From assembly GCA_028015205.1 (NCBI GenBank), contig CM051514.1:36286150-36350149 (forward strand): 64,000 nt of DNA. Direction: 5' to 3'. A program made the translations under genes and the position numbers. The notes beneath the pieces are model-generated. The model worked only from the letters and a program-made list of their open reading frames with translations, had not been told where the DNA came from and did not search any database. This DNA comes from Mytilisepta virgata. Its lineage: Eukaryota > Mollusca > Bivalvia > Mytilida > Mytilidae. Positions 11,801 through 22,583 of the stretch are shown piece by piece; within the stretch, counting starts at the first letter, position 1, and the number at the start of each line of letters is the position of its first letter.

Positions 11801-14800
11801 TCAAATTTTTCTCTAATTCAATTGCTTTGGAGAATATTTTTACATTGCAGTTAGCATAGAAAACTAGTAACAGATTTCTCGGTTTATATCTACCATAAAT
11901 GTGATTATGTTGCATGTCCAAAAAATGAAGTCCCAAAATAAAATAATAGCTTTTAATCTGGAAAAGTTTTATATATTGATGTTACTTTTAATTCTTTGAT
12001 TGAAACGACTGTTGTTATTATTATAATTTTTAATTATTGTAAGTGCCAAAATTAAACACAATATTAACACAAAAGTGCCAAATTTTAACATACCAAAATT
12101 TAATTCAATATGTTTAGTACAAACAGCCGAATTATCCCTAACCCAAAGTATCCCGATTATAGAATCTATTACAAGTACATTCGTCGCTCTAGAAAATACG
12201 AAAAAGACCGTTTTTAAGTAAGAGGAATCTCAAACTAGATAAAAACTTACGACAAAAATCGTCACTTCTCCAGTCCACTGCGATATCTTCCTCTGCACAA
12301 CGTGTTGCGAACGCTTCCAGATTGTCACAAACTCCCCGAGACAGATCATCGTCATCTTTGTTATGATACAATGAAACATCAGTTACGCACATGTCATATT
12401 GTTCTTCTGCAAGCATCCCTTCTTTTTCCAAACATTTCTGAAATGGACTGGTGCCATTTTCTTCTGATCTTAAGAAACCACAGTAATCAGTGGATGCAGC
12501 AATCTCTGTTACGTCATCACTAACCTCTGGTACTTCTTTAATATCACTACAGCTAAAACATTAAATTTCATGGTTTATAGAAATGTCAGGTTAACCTAAA
12601 TTATGTATTGTCCAACTAAATTTTGCAAGTTCTAGCAAGCATTCACTTGTTGGTAACCATACTGCATTGGCTTTTATAAACTGTTTTATAAACCAGTGTC
12701 AAGATAGATATGAGGGAGGTTTGGGTACCCATAAAACGGGTATAACCACTGTTCAGTGTCCGTACCAATTCAGACTAAACTGACTCTCTGTTGATTTTAT
12801 GTTTGCTTTTTGTGTTATATTTTATTGTTTTTTTGTCAAGGGTTGTGTTTGTTGGGTAGCGTTGATTGTTTGGTATTTCATTGTTGACCTTTCCTGTTAT
12901 CCATTATTTTGATTACTAATACTAGTATACAACTAATCTACAATAAATATTAAGAACTATGCTAGCTTCTACCATTCTATTCCAATAGAAGATATTCAAT
13001 TTTTGCACAGTTTGTGATCAGTAACGGATTTACAGATTGAAAACCTGTAAAAACTTTCTGACAAAATCCTTAACATTACCTTTTAAAAATATATATTATG
13101 GCCCGTTATCAACAATATCTCACTGATTGTTTATAATTTCGTAAAAATATCCTTTAGCAATACACATATTTAAAAAGGACCGTAATGTGAGATAACGAAA
13201 AATATAGATAGCTGTAGATGTAAAAACGTAAATGATCAGACTGTCACAGGTCTCCAAACTACTTACACTAGTCCGCTGTTTCCGGCTTCATCTTTTAGAG
13301 CAAAGCGTTCACCAAAAAGGCTAAATTTATTTTTATTGTCTGTCAAATCAATTCCATTTTTGTCCTTCAAATCATTCTTACTTCCATCGCAGTCACCACA
13401 TATCCCGGTCATACGACGTGCAAATGTATCCAAAACTGCCAATTCCACATTCTTAAAACCGTCCCACTCGACTATAACTTCGCAGTCTGTTTGTACACGG
13501 ATATATCGACCACTGATAAAGATGTCAAGAACTTTATCTGCGGTACTGTATGGTAGATGTGTTTTCACTCCATTTACCTGAAATTTTAAATAGTTCTTTT
13601 ATCTATAAGACTAAACTGATGCGAAATTCAGCAATATGCATGCTAACCTTACTATAGATTAATATTGGTTTATTTGTCTTTAGCCCATTTGATAGCTCAC
13701 TGATCCTTCACATTTGTTTTTTTTCAGTATACTAGATTTTTCGTGGCATTTTTATTGTTTACTTTCTACATGTATTTTAGATATCCTTCTAAATTGAAGT
13801 TACCGCCTCGGTGATCTCGTGGTAGCGTGCTCGCCTCCAGTGCGGAAGGTCGCGTGTTTGATCCGCGACCGGGTCAAACCAAAGAAATTAAAACTGGTAT
13901 TTGCTGCTTCGCCGCCAAGCACGCGGCATCTAGGTGTAAGAGCAAAGAACTACTGGTCAGTATAATGTGGGTGATATATCTTCCTGTGGACAGTTACCTC
14001 GTGAGCTAGCAAATTAAAAAATTCGGTTCAGCGTGTCGGTCTAGTACAAAGCAGGGATCATATTCATTATCATACATGTTCTCTTCCTGGTATGCACCTG
14101 GCTGCCACTGGACGTTAAAAAACAATTCATCCATCATCTAATTGAGGTTATAGCCGATAATTTATATATTTTGATTTCAATTTAAATGACCATTATCAAA
14201 CTATCGTTAGTCATAGCAAAAAAAGATACTGTTCAATTGTATTTATCATATTCCATTAACGTAATGAGTGTTAGGTCCGACACAACAGTTATCACAGTAA
14301 ACAAAATATAATCTGCTTTATATAATGTAATGTAAATCTGATATATTTATTAAGTAATAAAAAGACATTTTCGTACGGGGTTTTTTCCCTTTCGAAAGTA
14401 GAATGATCAAAGTTATTTTTAAAAAAAATTCAATGAGCTGCCATAAGAAAAGATAATGATGATGTTACAGGCGGAAGTGCCAATATTTAGAAAGTCGACG
14501 TCTGCCCGGATGTATTTTGTGAAGACATATTTTGGAACTGATTGTATTTTCCTCTCCAAATACTAGTAGTATATGAGAATATACAGCACACACATTGGAT
14601 TACAATAACCTTTAGGTACCTTTTTATGTTATAACAGGAAGTACACGAGGAAGATTTTCAAGATTGGGAAGATGCAATGTTTTGCGTCTACGTTTCTCAG
14701 CTTATCCGATTTTCAAGGGCATTCGTGAGTTACCCCGACGTTCGACAAAGAGCATTAATGGTGTCACAAATGCTTCTTAACCGGGGTTTTATCGGAAACT

Positions 14801-17800
14801 TTATGGTCGTCATCACGAATTGATTGACCATTACAGAGCTCCAATATCTAAGATGATTATGGACCTGTTCCCACTGTCGTAACATTTCATGTGCCTCCAC
14901 CGATTTGTAACTTCCACTGAATTGACTTTGTTGAACTTCGCAACGTGTGCCGTATACGGAGCAAGAACTGCTTACCCTTCAGAAGCACCTGGTTTTCACA
15001 CGAGTTCATTGTTTTTTAGTTTTCTGGGTTTATTTGTTGTGCTTGTGGTTGTTCATTTGTCTTCCCGGGTTTGTCTGTCCAGTGGATTACGTTTGTTTGA
15101 TTGCACCTTAGGTATATTTGTCGTTTTAAGTAAATTTTAAAATTAATGCACTATCAATTACATGTAATACCTGCCATTTCTAATGCCATTTTATGATATA
15201 ATATTCTTACAAATTGCACAAATGTTACGGAACATGCGTATGCTTACCCATACAACTTGGTTTGGTAACAGACGAACATCGTAGCCTTTTACAGTAATTT
15301 CAACTGTACGTTTGTATGGAAGCTGCTTAGTTGTGCTTACTGGTTCATTTACAACGACGACAGAAAAGGGACATTTTTTCTCTTCGACAAGTGATTTAGC
15401 CAACTGGAAATGACATGTGCCCATAAAATGTACCCACTGACCATCAAATGTCTTGTAATGGGTATCACCAACCGTACTGCACTCACAGAAAGCTAATACA
15501 AAGTATAAATAGATGTTAGAAAGCTTTAATTGGTGGGAGTCTTCAAAACAGCTAATTTGTAAACATCTAATTATTATAATATATATGTATATCACACCGG
15601 TATATATTATTTTGTTTATTTTTCGTAATAGCCTTCAAATCGAAATTTAATTTGTATGCACCATCTGATGAGCAAATAAAAATAATTGTCAGATCCCTGT
15701 ATTATGATCTATGTGAAATCTTAAAATAGTCGCTATACAGCATAGGTTTGCCAACTGATTCTTCGTTCTGATGGGTACATGTACCCTTTAACCATCAACT
15801 TTATGTCAATGAAATACATGTACCTAGTATGTAAATGTAAAGTACCCTGTTCCCTTATATTAATAAACAAAGAAATTAAAAAAAATTATTAGTAATTAAG
15901 ACGAAATATTTAGAATAAAAATTGGTAACACAGAATACAGTGTATTTATAAAGAAGATGTTCTGTGGTTTGCTGATACAGGAAGATATTGTATTATTTAT
16001 CTCCCTTGGTGACTATTTTCGGGTGGGGTACTATACATTAGAATGACAGTTGTCCTGGTGATACTGGTATTATTGATTGAATATACGTTATCAGGCAATT
16101 AATTCTCTACGAGATACTTACAAAGAATCAGCTCAATTTAAATTCTGTTGAACTTTTGTGTTTTACAAAAAGCAGACAAAAGAACGAATATTTTCTATAA
16201 TGTATACAAACACTTGAAATACAATAAATGTGTGTGCATATTTTGTATTCTACATTTGTACGTGAATTATGTATCGCAGAAAGTGAATCATGGACATGTT
16301 GGTCATTTTTATGAAAACAACTGCTTCATTTGTGCATGTTATTAAAGATAGTTTTAGTTTCATTGGATACAGCTTTGTGTCTACAAGATATACATGTGAT
16401 ACTTCAATTTAATATATATCCTCCTTTAACAATCCCTCTGTTCAATTCCGTCAGTTACTTACAAGGACATTCTTTCAATTTACACGATCGGGTTCTCTCT
16501 TCAGCTTCATCACCTTGACATGACTGTCCTCCATGCATTGGTGTGGGGTTATTACATGTCCTACTATGACTACTTTTCTGAATTCCATCACCACAAGTCT
16601 CTGAACATTCTGTCCATTTGGACCATTCTGTGTACTTAGACCAGCCGCCATCAACTTAGGAAAAGAAACAATTTTGTATTATTTACATTGTCATGTACTA
16701 TAAAACGTTTACATATACTTGTATTAAAATGATGGAAATACCCTAAGTACTAGTTTTTTATTGTGAACCTGGAACCTACCTGGGCATGCCAGTTTGGTGC
16801 ATATCCTATTCGTTGTCTGCTCCGAATTTCCATCACAATGTTTTCCACCATGCTGAGGTTTTGGATTATCACATGATCTGCTACGAGATCTCATTTGTAA
16901 GCCTTTTCCACACGTGACAGAACAGCTTCCCCAGTTACCCCATTGTGAGTATGTACTCCATTGTCCATTTACTAAATATATATAAATCAAATGTCGGACA
17001 ATTTGTACTAGATAAAAACAAAAAATCACTACGTGTACAGTAATTTACAGAAAATTTTATTTTTGAAATTTTGACCAATCAGAAATAAGAATTCATCATG
17101 GCAGCCATTGTATTGCGAAACTTGGCATGATGGTGATCTATTAGCCTGTTTCCAATTCTAATAATGCTTCATGTTATTAGTACATGTAATGTATTTCCTA
17201 ACAGGTGCCAGTCTAGGTCGTGTATATTTTCTGGTCCCCTTCAGTTTAAGAGGGAATTCAAGAATATATTTTTTAAATTCATAATTATATGTATCCTGCG
17301 TTTAAACCATTTTGTAAATCCTCAAAATTATTATTTACATATATATATCGTACTGGTTGGTATTTTGATTTATCGTCATTTTACGATTGACATCTAAATC
17401 TGCGTCTTTACTGCAATGATTAAATTCTAAATCTGTGGATTAGACTTTTCATCTTGTATGCTCGTAACCAAAACTTTGTAAAACCAAAATCCCCAAAACG
17501 ATATGATATTAAAAAGGCTATATATGAAAAACAATTTCCAATCGTTCGATTTAAACCAAGACGGTTTGTGCTTCTTTTCCCTAGTAGAAATGAAATATAT
17601 GCATTTGTTTTGACTGAGTCATACCTGGACATGGACTGGTGTTGCAGTTTTGTGATGATGACATTACAGACAAACCAGAACATTGCTTCCCTCCATATTT
17701 AGGTAATGGATTATTACAATGTCTACTTCTTGTCTTAGATTGTGTTCCTGTTCCACAGTCTTTTGAACATTTGCTGTACGCAGACCATTTTGACCATAAG

Positions 17801-20800
17801 CCCCAACCTCCATTTACTGCATTACAAATTAATAGCTATTTAAAACTAAGTATTATATGTATTTGATTGTTTAGTATTATTTTCCCAGGTGGAATCCAAG
17901 CCAAATCTATGAAAAAACTATCTGGTAAATATTACGATTATTTTCGATTTTGGGGCAGGTTTTACGATATAAACCCCGAAGAGGTTTGTGTTTAAGCCTA
18001 AGTAGGTTAAAAATTATAACCTGTTCCAAAATTTATAACAATCACTATAACTTATATGTAAAAAAATTTCCTGATCCAAAATAGCAGTTAGAATCATTTG
18101 ATAACTGTTTCAGCTCAGGAATTGTTAAATTGCGGACTTCGGGGAAATACCTTGATGACGTCACAATACCCAAAGTAGATTATACATGTATGATATATTC
18201 CAAAAAATTAACAACCATTCAAATAGTCTGTTACAGTTCAATTTATATTATAAGTAGGCAATTTTACAAATTTCACGTTCTATTTACTTAATCCAAAAGC
18301 TTACATATTTGCATATTTTTCATAAAAATTAAATAAATGGGAATGGACCAAAATAACCAAAATAGACAAAAATTATTTTAGAATGTTTGAATAAACATAT
18401 TTGATTTTGAAATACATCGCTTTCTGAATAGTATATAATGATATAGATAATACATATTTTGCCCTCTTGGTATAGAAAATACACACACATTTTCATTAAA
18501 AACTAATCATGCTAATAGGTACTTTATATAAAATATCATTTTTTCACACCCTTAATATTTTAAATTAAAGGTGTGAAATTCCTACCTGTTCATTGATACG
18601 TGAACGATTAAATTGTTATTGTGTGCATAACATCATAAAAAATCATTGAGATAGTTGCGACGGTGACGACGGGAGTTCCTATAGCAAGAGTACAGAAGAT
18701 ACAAAATTGATTGATTGTTGTTTAACGCCGTGCTGGCGGTATTTCATCCAATATCACGGCGTACAAAATTGAATAAAGGAATTTCCTTTACATAAATTTC
18801 TTGTAGTAATAAAATAAACACTCACAAGAATGTATTGCTGTAATAATAATGTCAGCATCATTATATTATAACTTTAAAGCAGAAATATTTTCCGTTTTAT
18901 TTTCCAATAAAGAAAAAATAAATATACAAGGCAAAGATGCTTTACACCAGTACATTTGTAAGAACAGTGCATACATGTATGTTATCGGGTTTGCTGCAGA
19001 TCGATGTCGTAAAATATCAGCCGCCATTCAATATACTGTGACGATTGGCTGATATTTTAAAATATAGATCTGAAGATAGCCATGATAACCCAACAATATG
19101 TTTATCGTATTCTTAACAGAGGATTTTCGGCTGAGAACTGGATGCGTTTCTACGTTTTTCAAGTCGTAATAACTTTGGGTCAAAACAGTGTAACGTCGGT
19201 GATAACTTCGGATCATCCTCCATTAACGTTTGGGGCGTAAGGACAAGCCGTCGTATGGATTGTCTACAGAACTCTTCAAGGGGAGATACGATAAACACTT
19301 TAAAAATACAAAAATGCAGCAGCTAGGACATGGAACTACCAGGAAAGTAGAATCCATTTCATTTGACGTTGATTCAGATCCTAGAAAGCTAAAAACTGGA
19401 ACCAAGTGCATAACTCGGCAATCAGAAAAAGAACAATCTGTATAGAAATGTTCTGTATATAATCTTTAATTTCTTAGTAAATAAGTAAATCGTATGACAC
19501 TTTGCCTTATGATGAATCCAACTAGTACCGATATATTTTATTTAATTTCATTTGGTGTCCCTCTTTGCTCCAACTGCCAATATATTTTCACTTGAGAATG
19601 AAATAATCATTCATTGATTAACAATGTGTTTTTTACTTCAATATTCATCAGTCAGTGAATATGTATGATGAAGCCTCCACCGTAATTCCACTGATACCCC
19701 ACTTGAACCCAACTCACTATCTTCAAGGTAACCCGACTGAAACCCAAGATGGGTTTAATGAGGACAAATGCTTCACCTCTAAACTCCACTTTGACCGTGT
19801 ATAACCGCTGAAAACAATATAACCATAATGCTCGGAAGATAAAATGTCGTGGGAAAATGTTTGCTGTCTGTGAATAGTTTCCTGGCTATTTTCCCTAGTA
19901 ATGAACCTAGCTATTTACCCAATATTGGTATTGTTGAATTCGTAATTCCATATACAAAAATTTACATGTAACATACATAATATATATAATAATATGATAT
20001 TTAATTGGTATGGTTTACCACTTACTTGGGCATTTATGGGTGTTACATGATCTCCTATCGGATTGACTGCTAGAACCGGAGCAGCTATTTCCGCCATTCT
20101 GTGGTCTCGGATTGTTACAAGACCTGTATCTATGCCTGGTCTTAGTACCGCTACCACATACTTTGGTACAACTGCTCCATCCTCCCCAACTGCCATAACC
20201 ACTCCAGCCCCCATGCACTAAAATGTAATATTAAATAAGTTTTTATAAGCAATAGAATAAATGTTTGTAAAATTATCTATCACACTGAAGACATTTTAAA
20301 TCATTTTACGTGATTATATTATATACATAATGACTTCACGCGAACTCTGTCAGTACAGATAGCTTTTGACCGAACTACAGTTGCTGCGCTCACTCGTGAT
20401 TTACTGCGTAGTTCGGACACGCGTTGTTCATTTCTGGCATTTGAATTCAGCTATTAGTTATACTATAAGTATCTCACTGAAAACGTGAGGCTTAAGTTTC
20501 AACATTTTTGACTTTTTGGTAAATACATCTATAAAAACAAACTACATCATGTACATGTACAAACATCTATTTCATCGAAGCAAAGAGGTAGAGGACAAAT
20601 TCTAGCTACAAGACCGGAATCCAAAGCCAAGAGTACTTGTACAAGAAATACAAATGTAACAAAACAAAAACAATGAATTGAAAAACACATAGCTAACCAA
20701 AGAGAACCAAAATAAGACAGCACCAAAAACCGGGAGTCATAGCACACGTTCCGGAATGGTAAGCTTTGATAACGGTTCAAATGATACTTCAAGTAAAGAT

Positions 20801-22583
20801 TGATTGATTGATTGTTGTTTAACGCCGTGCTGGCGATATTACAGCCAATATCACGGCGAGAACTAATTAGACTTGAACTGATTAAAATGTCAAACAATAC
20901 CTAAAATCAATAGAATATTTACAAATAAAATATTGAGGGCAGAATAAACAGTAAAACTGATATCACAGTCGAACTTTCATTTAGAAATATATCACAGATA
21001 CACTAATAATATCACAGATACACTATTCATCAAACAAAGTCAATATACATAAAATATTCAGTAAAAGATATCATCTTATATAAAAAAAAAAAAAAAAAAC
21101 ACGTCAATTAACAATAACAAAGTTTAAGATAATGACCAATGACTATACTCAAGAACATAGTAAAATAGTCTATATTCTTGAGTACAGTCCTACACTTTAA
21201 GTAAAGAAAATCCAGTAGAGTGTCAAGACCGGTGAAGATTCAATCCAAGTAAGACGTAAGATCTATCTGAAGATATCTGTTCTCATTTGCATTATATAAG
21301 CTTCGTGTCGGTCAATCAAGTCGTGGTGACTAATTAATGGTATTTACAGCATCCGTTCGTAGAAGTCTGTGTGACAGTTAACCTTGTTCCGTTAAGAAAT
21401 CACATGCAGGACAGTAAGAAATCGACTGTTCACTGTTCATAAACCTTTGTTAATACAAATACATTGTCTATAAATCAAAGATATATGTATATATATAAAA
21501 GATATAGGATTACCTGTTGGACATCGATGCCGACAACTATAATACTGATCTTTTCTTATTTGTCTATATAAACAAAATTAACATTATTATTATTATATTT
21601 CTTTTTTGCAATACTACTTATTATTTATAAATTTATAAAAATGTAAAACTTTATAAACTCCATGCATAACTTGAAACTGCTGTGGTGGTCTCGGGGTGCG
21701 AACGGTCGCGAAATCAACCGATCTTTGAATTGGCCGAGTCAAACCAAAAACCTTTAAATTGGTATATGCTGGTTCACGCGACATTTGGGAAGGTCGTATC
21801 GGAGTCAGAATAATGTATCTGAGTGGGGTGTCATGTCTTCCTGGGGACAGTAACCTCGCGAACTAGCACAAAGTAATACATGTAATAAGTAGCACTAGAC
21901 ATTAACCGATGACCCAATCCACCGACCATATATTCATACTAGCTACACAAAAGAAATTTTTAAATTATATCATACATCATTAAATTTGAGCTACCGAACA
22001 ATATTGTTCGTTTTTTATTCGCTTGCAAACTCTATAACCAAATTAAAAAAAAGGTTATTTTTAATATGTATGAAAGCGAATTGGTTGAAATGACACTAAG
22101 CGTTACCCTACTAACAAGGCTGGGTGGGACTATAGGGTTGCACTCCGTTCGTAACACTTCAGTTTTCCAGTCTTTTTTCAGAAACTATTTAACCAACTGA
22201 TCTTTTTTTTGGTAAATGGGAAATATATATTTTTAGATCTTCAGTTAACGCTTGGTAGAGCACTGGGCGGAAACATCGATTGGAAACATTATATCTGGTA
22301 CCCAAATTGTCTATAGATAGGTGATAAATATTTTAACCCAGTTTTTAAATAACTTCTGAAATATAATGTTAAGGAAAAAGGTTGCTCCGACTTCTTCCGA
22401 AACAAAATTTCAGTTTAGATGAAAAACCCAGTATATCACCAAACCGTGTAAGATGTAAAATATTAAACTGAAAAATCTTACCTGTATTTATCGCATCTTT
22501 TCCACCATCCACAATCTACTGTGTATTTTTCTTTGTGATATACATTTCTATGACATCTCTTGTAATAATATCCGTCACAGGCT
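5656..22583 (-). CDS. Multidomain secreted protein: Cys-rich, TSP1 x4, VWD-C8-TIL, EGF-like, kringle x4 (partial gene)
   Basis: Fifteen consecutive exons on the minus strand join with matching phases and GT-AG sites: 22583-22482, 21563-21514, 20217-20026, 17816-17625, 16971-16780, 16654-16463, 15492-15248, 13577-13267, 12552-12251, 11723-11524, 10986-10797, 10028-9789, 8508-8275, 6619-6374, 5889-5656. They encode about 1,000 residues of disulfide-rich extracellular modules. No signal peptide or start codon was found, so the 5' part lies upstream of 22583; the first exon shown begins in phase 2. VWD-C8-TIL sets build polymers in mucin- and von Willebrand-type proteins, TSP1 repeats bind matrix and glycans, and kringles bind proteins. 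A secreted or cell-surface matrix, mucus or defence role is inferred. The exact function is unknown. I know of no named family with this order, but could not search. Confidence 0.85.
6374..6619 (-). CDS. Exon: kringle 3
   Basis: 246 nt, phase 1-1. [44 protein letters not shown] and [10 protein letters not shown]. It is the longest of the four because of extra residues before NYC. Confidence 0.94.
6716..7376. mobile_element. TIR element with three internal ~160-bp repeats (intronic)
   Basis: Perfect 13-bp inverted repeats TGTGTCGCCTGCG / CGCAGGCGACACA bound 661 bp in the intron between kringles 2 and 3. A 10-bp-stem hairpin (CGACAGATAG...CTATCTGTCG) sits near the right end. A related TGTCGCCTACGCAGC motif occurs alone at about 37903. 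No transposase frame is present, so it would be non-autonomous. The target duplication is unclear. Confidence 0.6.
6879..7340. repeat. Three tandem ~160-bp units
   Basis: Units start at about 6879, 7035 and 7207 with AAAATGAAATATNTNTGCACA, and share GCATNAAGGNTAATGCACA and TTTCATCAAATTGCTTTGAGCGGTTT. Spacing is about 156 and 172 bp. They lie inside the TIR element. Confidence 0.85.
7377..8274. other. Intron of the kringle gene, no other feature
   Basis: Intronic sequence between kringle 2 and the TIR element. No exon-like frame or recognised repeat was seen. Confidence 0.4.
8275..8508 (-). CDS. Exon: kringle 2
   Basis: 234 nt, phase 1-1. [33 protein letters not shown] and [10 protein letters not shown]. 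The Asp-x-Asp position reads D-G-A. Confidence 0.94.
9140..9668 (-). pseudogene. Penelope-like element family A, 3' fragment with RT C-terminus
   Basis: The minus-strand frame 9668-9396 encodes the C-terminal end of a reverse transcriptase with [28 protein letters not shown] and [12 protein letters not shown], homologous by eye to the larger RT at 54002-55477. Its 3' UTR follows to about 9140 and matches 35290-35585 and 45930-46085. It is 5' truncated and inserted in the intron between kringles 1 and 2. Confidence 0.8.
9789..10028 (-). CDS. Exon: kringle 1
   Basis: 240 nt, phase 1-1. One complete kringle: [33 protein letters not shown] and [10 protein letters not shown], with six Cys. At the lysine-binding Asp-x-Asp position the sequence is D-G-S, so the second acidic residue is missing. 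Confidence 0.94.
10797..10986 (-). CDS. Exon: TILa-like start plus EGF-like domain
   Basis: 190 nt. Opens with [10 protein letters not shown] (end of the TIL/TILa unit of VWD proteins) and continues with an EGF-like module: CNENAIC, then [15 protein letters not shown]. No N-terminal D-x-D/N-E calcium signature is visible. Ends in phase 1, which suits the kringle exons. Confidence 0.85.
11524..11723 (-). CDS. Exon: TIL (trypsin-inhibitor-like Cys-rich) domain
   Basis: 200 nt. Encodes [20 protein letters not shown], a [14 protein letters not shown] core and the DCGC end, the expected TIL partner of VWD-C8. The donor falls in a run of four G; GTGAGT at 11523 keeps frame with the next exon. Confidence 0.9.
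12251..12552 (-). CDS. Exon: C8 domain
   Basis: 302 nt. Encodes a C8 module that follows VWD in mucin-type proteins. About eight Cys are spaced across [37 protein letters not shown] and DDFC. The Cys pattern and position support the call. Confidence 0.88.
13267..13577 (-). CDS. Exon: VWD domain, C-terminal half
   Basis: 311 nt. Continues in phase 0 with [11 protein letters not shown] and contains the VWD landmark [14 protein letters not shown] (CGxC type) near its middle. The CGLC-like vicinal Cys motif is linked to multimerisation in von Willebrand factor and mucins. A role here is inference. Confidence 0.92.
13805..14138 (+). mobile_element. tRNA-derived SINE
   Basis: The first ~75 bases resemble a tRNA gene with an A-box-like stretch (GTGGTAGCGTGCTCGCC) and a B-box-like stretch (GGTCGCGTGTTTGATCC). 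A ~210-bp body follows, then a 3' region CTGCCACTGGACGTTAAA and a degenerate (ATC)n tail. The GGACGTTAAA 3' domain recalls conserved SINE domains of invertebrates; the exact family is not assigned. It lies in the VWD intron. Confidence 0.8.
14670..15135 (+). pseudogene. Penelope-like element family B, 3' fragment
   Basis: Closely matches 55255-55740, including RT C-terminal sequence ([19 protein letters not shown]), the stop region and 3' UTR (TACGGAGCAAGAACTGCTTACCC). A deletion around 14800 breaks the frame. Inserted in the intron between the two VWD exons, opposite in strand to the gene. Confidence 0.82.
15248..15492 (-). CDS. Exon: VWD domain, N-terminal half
   Basis: 245 nt. Encodes the VWD opening ([19 protein letters not shown], then [11 protein letters not shown]) with the conserved GD.HY.TFDG signature and [10 protein letters not shown] strand. 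Ends phase 0 at TGG|GTAAGC. Confidence 0.92.
15493..16462. other. Intron of the kringle gene
   Basis: Sequence between TSP1 repeat 4 and VWD. No repeat or exon was recognised apart from simple AT-rich sequence. Confidence 0.4.
16463..16654 (-). CDS. Exon: thrombospondin type 1 repeat 4
   Basis: 192 nt, phase 1-1. Contains [36 protein letters not shown] and final CKLKECP. It lies only 125 bp from repeat 3, the shortest intron of the gene. Confidence 0.93.
16780..16971 (-). CDS. Exon: thrombospondin type 1 repeat 3
   Basis: 192 nt, phase 1-1. Contains [20 protein letters not shown], the RSRSC motif, [13 protein letters not shown] and terminal CTKLACP. Typical TSP1. Confidence 0.93.
17625..17816 (-). 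CDS. Exon: thrombospondin type 1 repeat 2
   Basis: 192 nt, phase 1-1. Contains [13 protein letters not shown], the [10 protein letters not shown] stretch, [13 protein letters not shown] and final CNTSPCPG. Tyr replaces the third Trp of the ladder. Confidence 0.93.
17817..18699. other. Intron of the kringle gene
   Basis: AT-rich intronic sequence between TSP1 repeats 1 and 2. No coding or RNA feature is supported. Confidence 0.4.
18711..18761 (-). mobile_element. Ultra-short hairpin element H, copy 3
   Basis: Only 51 bp, flanked by a perfect 11-bp direct repeat TACAAAATTGA (18700-18710 and 18762-18772). On the minus strand it reads CGCCGTGATATT...CAGCACGGCGTTAAAC followed by a CAA/TCAA tail, the same unit as copies 1, 2 and 4. 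It lies in a TSP1 intron. Confidence 0.8.
18996..19075. repeat. Imperfect palindrome
   Basis: CAGATCGATGTCGTAAAATATCAGCC is mirrored by GGCTGATATTTTAAAATATAGATCTG with a short spacer. It may be a small foldback element. Confidence 0.45.
19230..19445 (+). other. Unassigned 71-codon ORF in an intron
   Basis: An open frame rich in Lys, Thr and Ser on the strand opposite to the kringle gene (starts [17 protein letters not shown] by alternative start). It has plausible codon content but no family was recognised, and no start context or splice site is convincing. It could be a fragment of a retrogene or transposon. Confidence 0.2.
20026..20217 (-). CDS. Exon: thrombospondin type 1 repeat 1
   Basis: 192-nt symmetric phase 1-1 exon. 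It has the TSP1 Trp ladder ([15 protein letters not shown]), [12 protein letters not shown], the [15 protein letters not shown] core and closing CNTHKCP. All six structural Cys are present. Confidence 0.93.
20368..20466. mobile_element. Degenerate copy of palindromic MITE P
   Basis: GACCGAACTACAG...GTAGTTCGG followed by GTTGTTCATTTCTGGCATTTGAATTCAGC matches the centre and right arm of the palindromes at 41833-41990 and 53520-53676. The left arm is missing. Confidence 0.65.
20590..21420 (-). pseudogene. Penelope-like element family D, 3' fragment
   Basis: On the minus strand, about 21360-21260 reads as RT C-terminal sequence ([21 protein letters not shown]), equivalent to the [20 protein letters not shown] end of the family B frame. 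Downstream, 20765-20590 is a 3' UTR of the same type as other PLE families (CTTACCATTCCGGAACGTGTGC...CTCCCGGTTTTTGG). A hairpin element (copy 4) is inserted inside. Confidence 0.65.
20800..20858 (-). mobile_element. Ultra-short hairpin element H, copy 4
   Basis: 59 bp: (TTGA)n, TTGTTTAACGCCGTG, CTGGCGATATTACAGCC, AATATCACGGCG. The same unit as copies 1-3. No clear target duplication was seen, and the host is a decayed PLE fragment. Confidence 0.72.
21514..21563 (-). CDS. 50-nt micro-exon, Cys-rich
   Basis: Acceptor TATATAG and donor CAG|GTAATC frame a 50-nt exon that continues the upstream Tyr/Cys-rich segment ([16 protein letters not shown]) and hands over in phase 1 to the first TSP1 exon. 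It is supported by frame continuity on both sides only. Confidence 0.6.
21675..21945 (+). mobile_element. Degenerate copy of the tRNA-derived SINE
   Basis: Shares with 13805-14138 the order GTGGTCTCGG..., GAGTCAAACCAAA, TGGTATATGCTGGTTC, CTTCCTGGGGACAGTAACCTCGCGAACTAGCA. Many indels, and the 3' tail is gone. Intronic. Confidence 0.65.
22482..22583 (-). CDS. Exon: Cys-rich segment before TSP1 repeats
   Basis: 102 nt, acceptor TTTTGTAG, donor CAG|GTAAG. It encodes a Tyr/Lys/Cys-rich segment (motifs [10 protein letters not shown] and [11 protein letters not shown]) with four Cys. No family was recognised. It starts in phase 2, so at least one more upstream exon exists. Its phase runs exactly into the next small exon. 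Confidence 0.65.

Noticed and set aside
13805..13880. Possible tRNA gene
   Set aside because: A- and B-box-like stretches are present but the acceptor stem does not close and a 260-bp conserved body follows, with a degenerate second copy at 21675. It is a SINE head.
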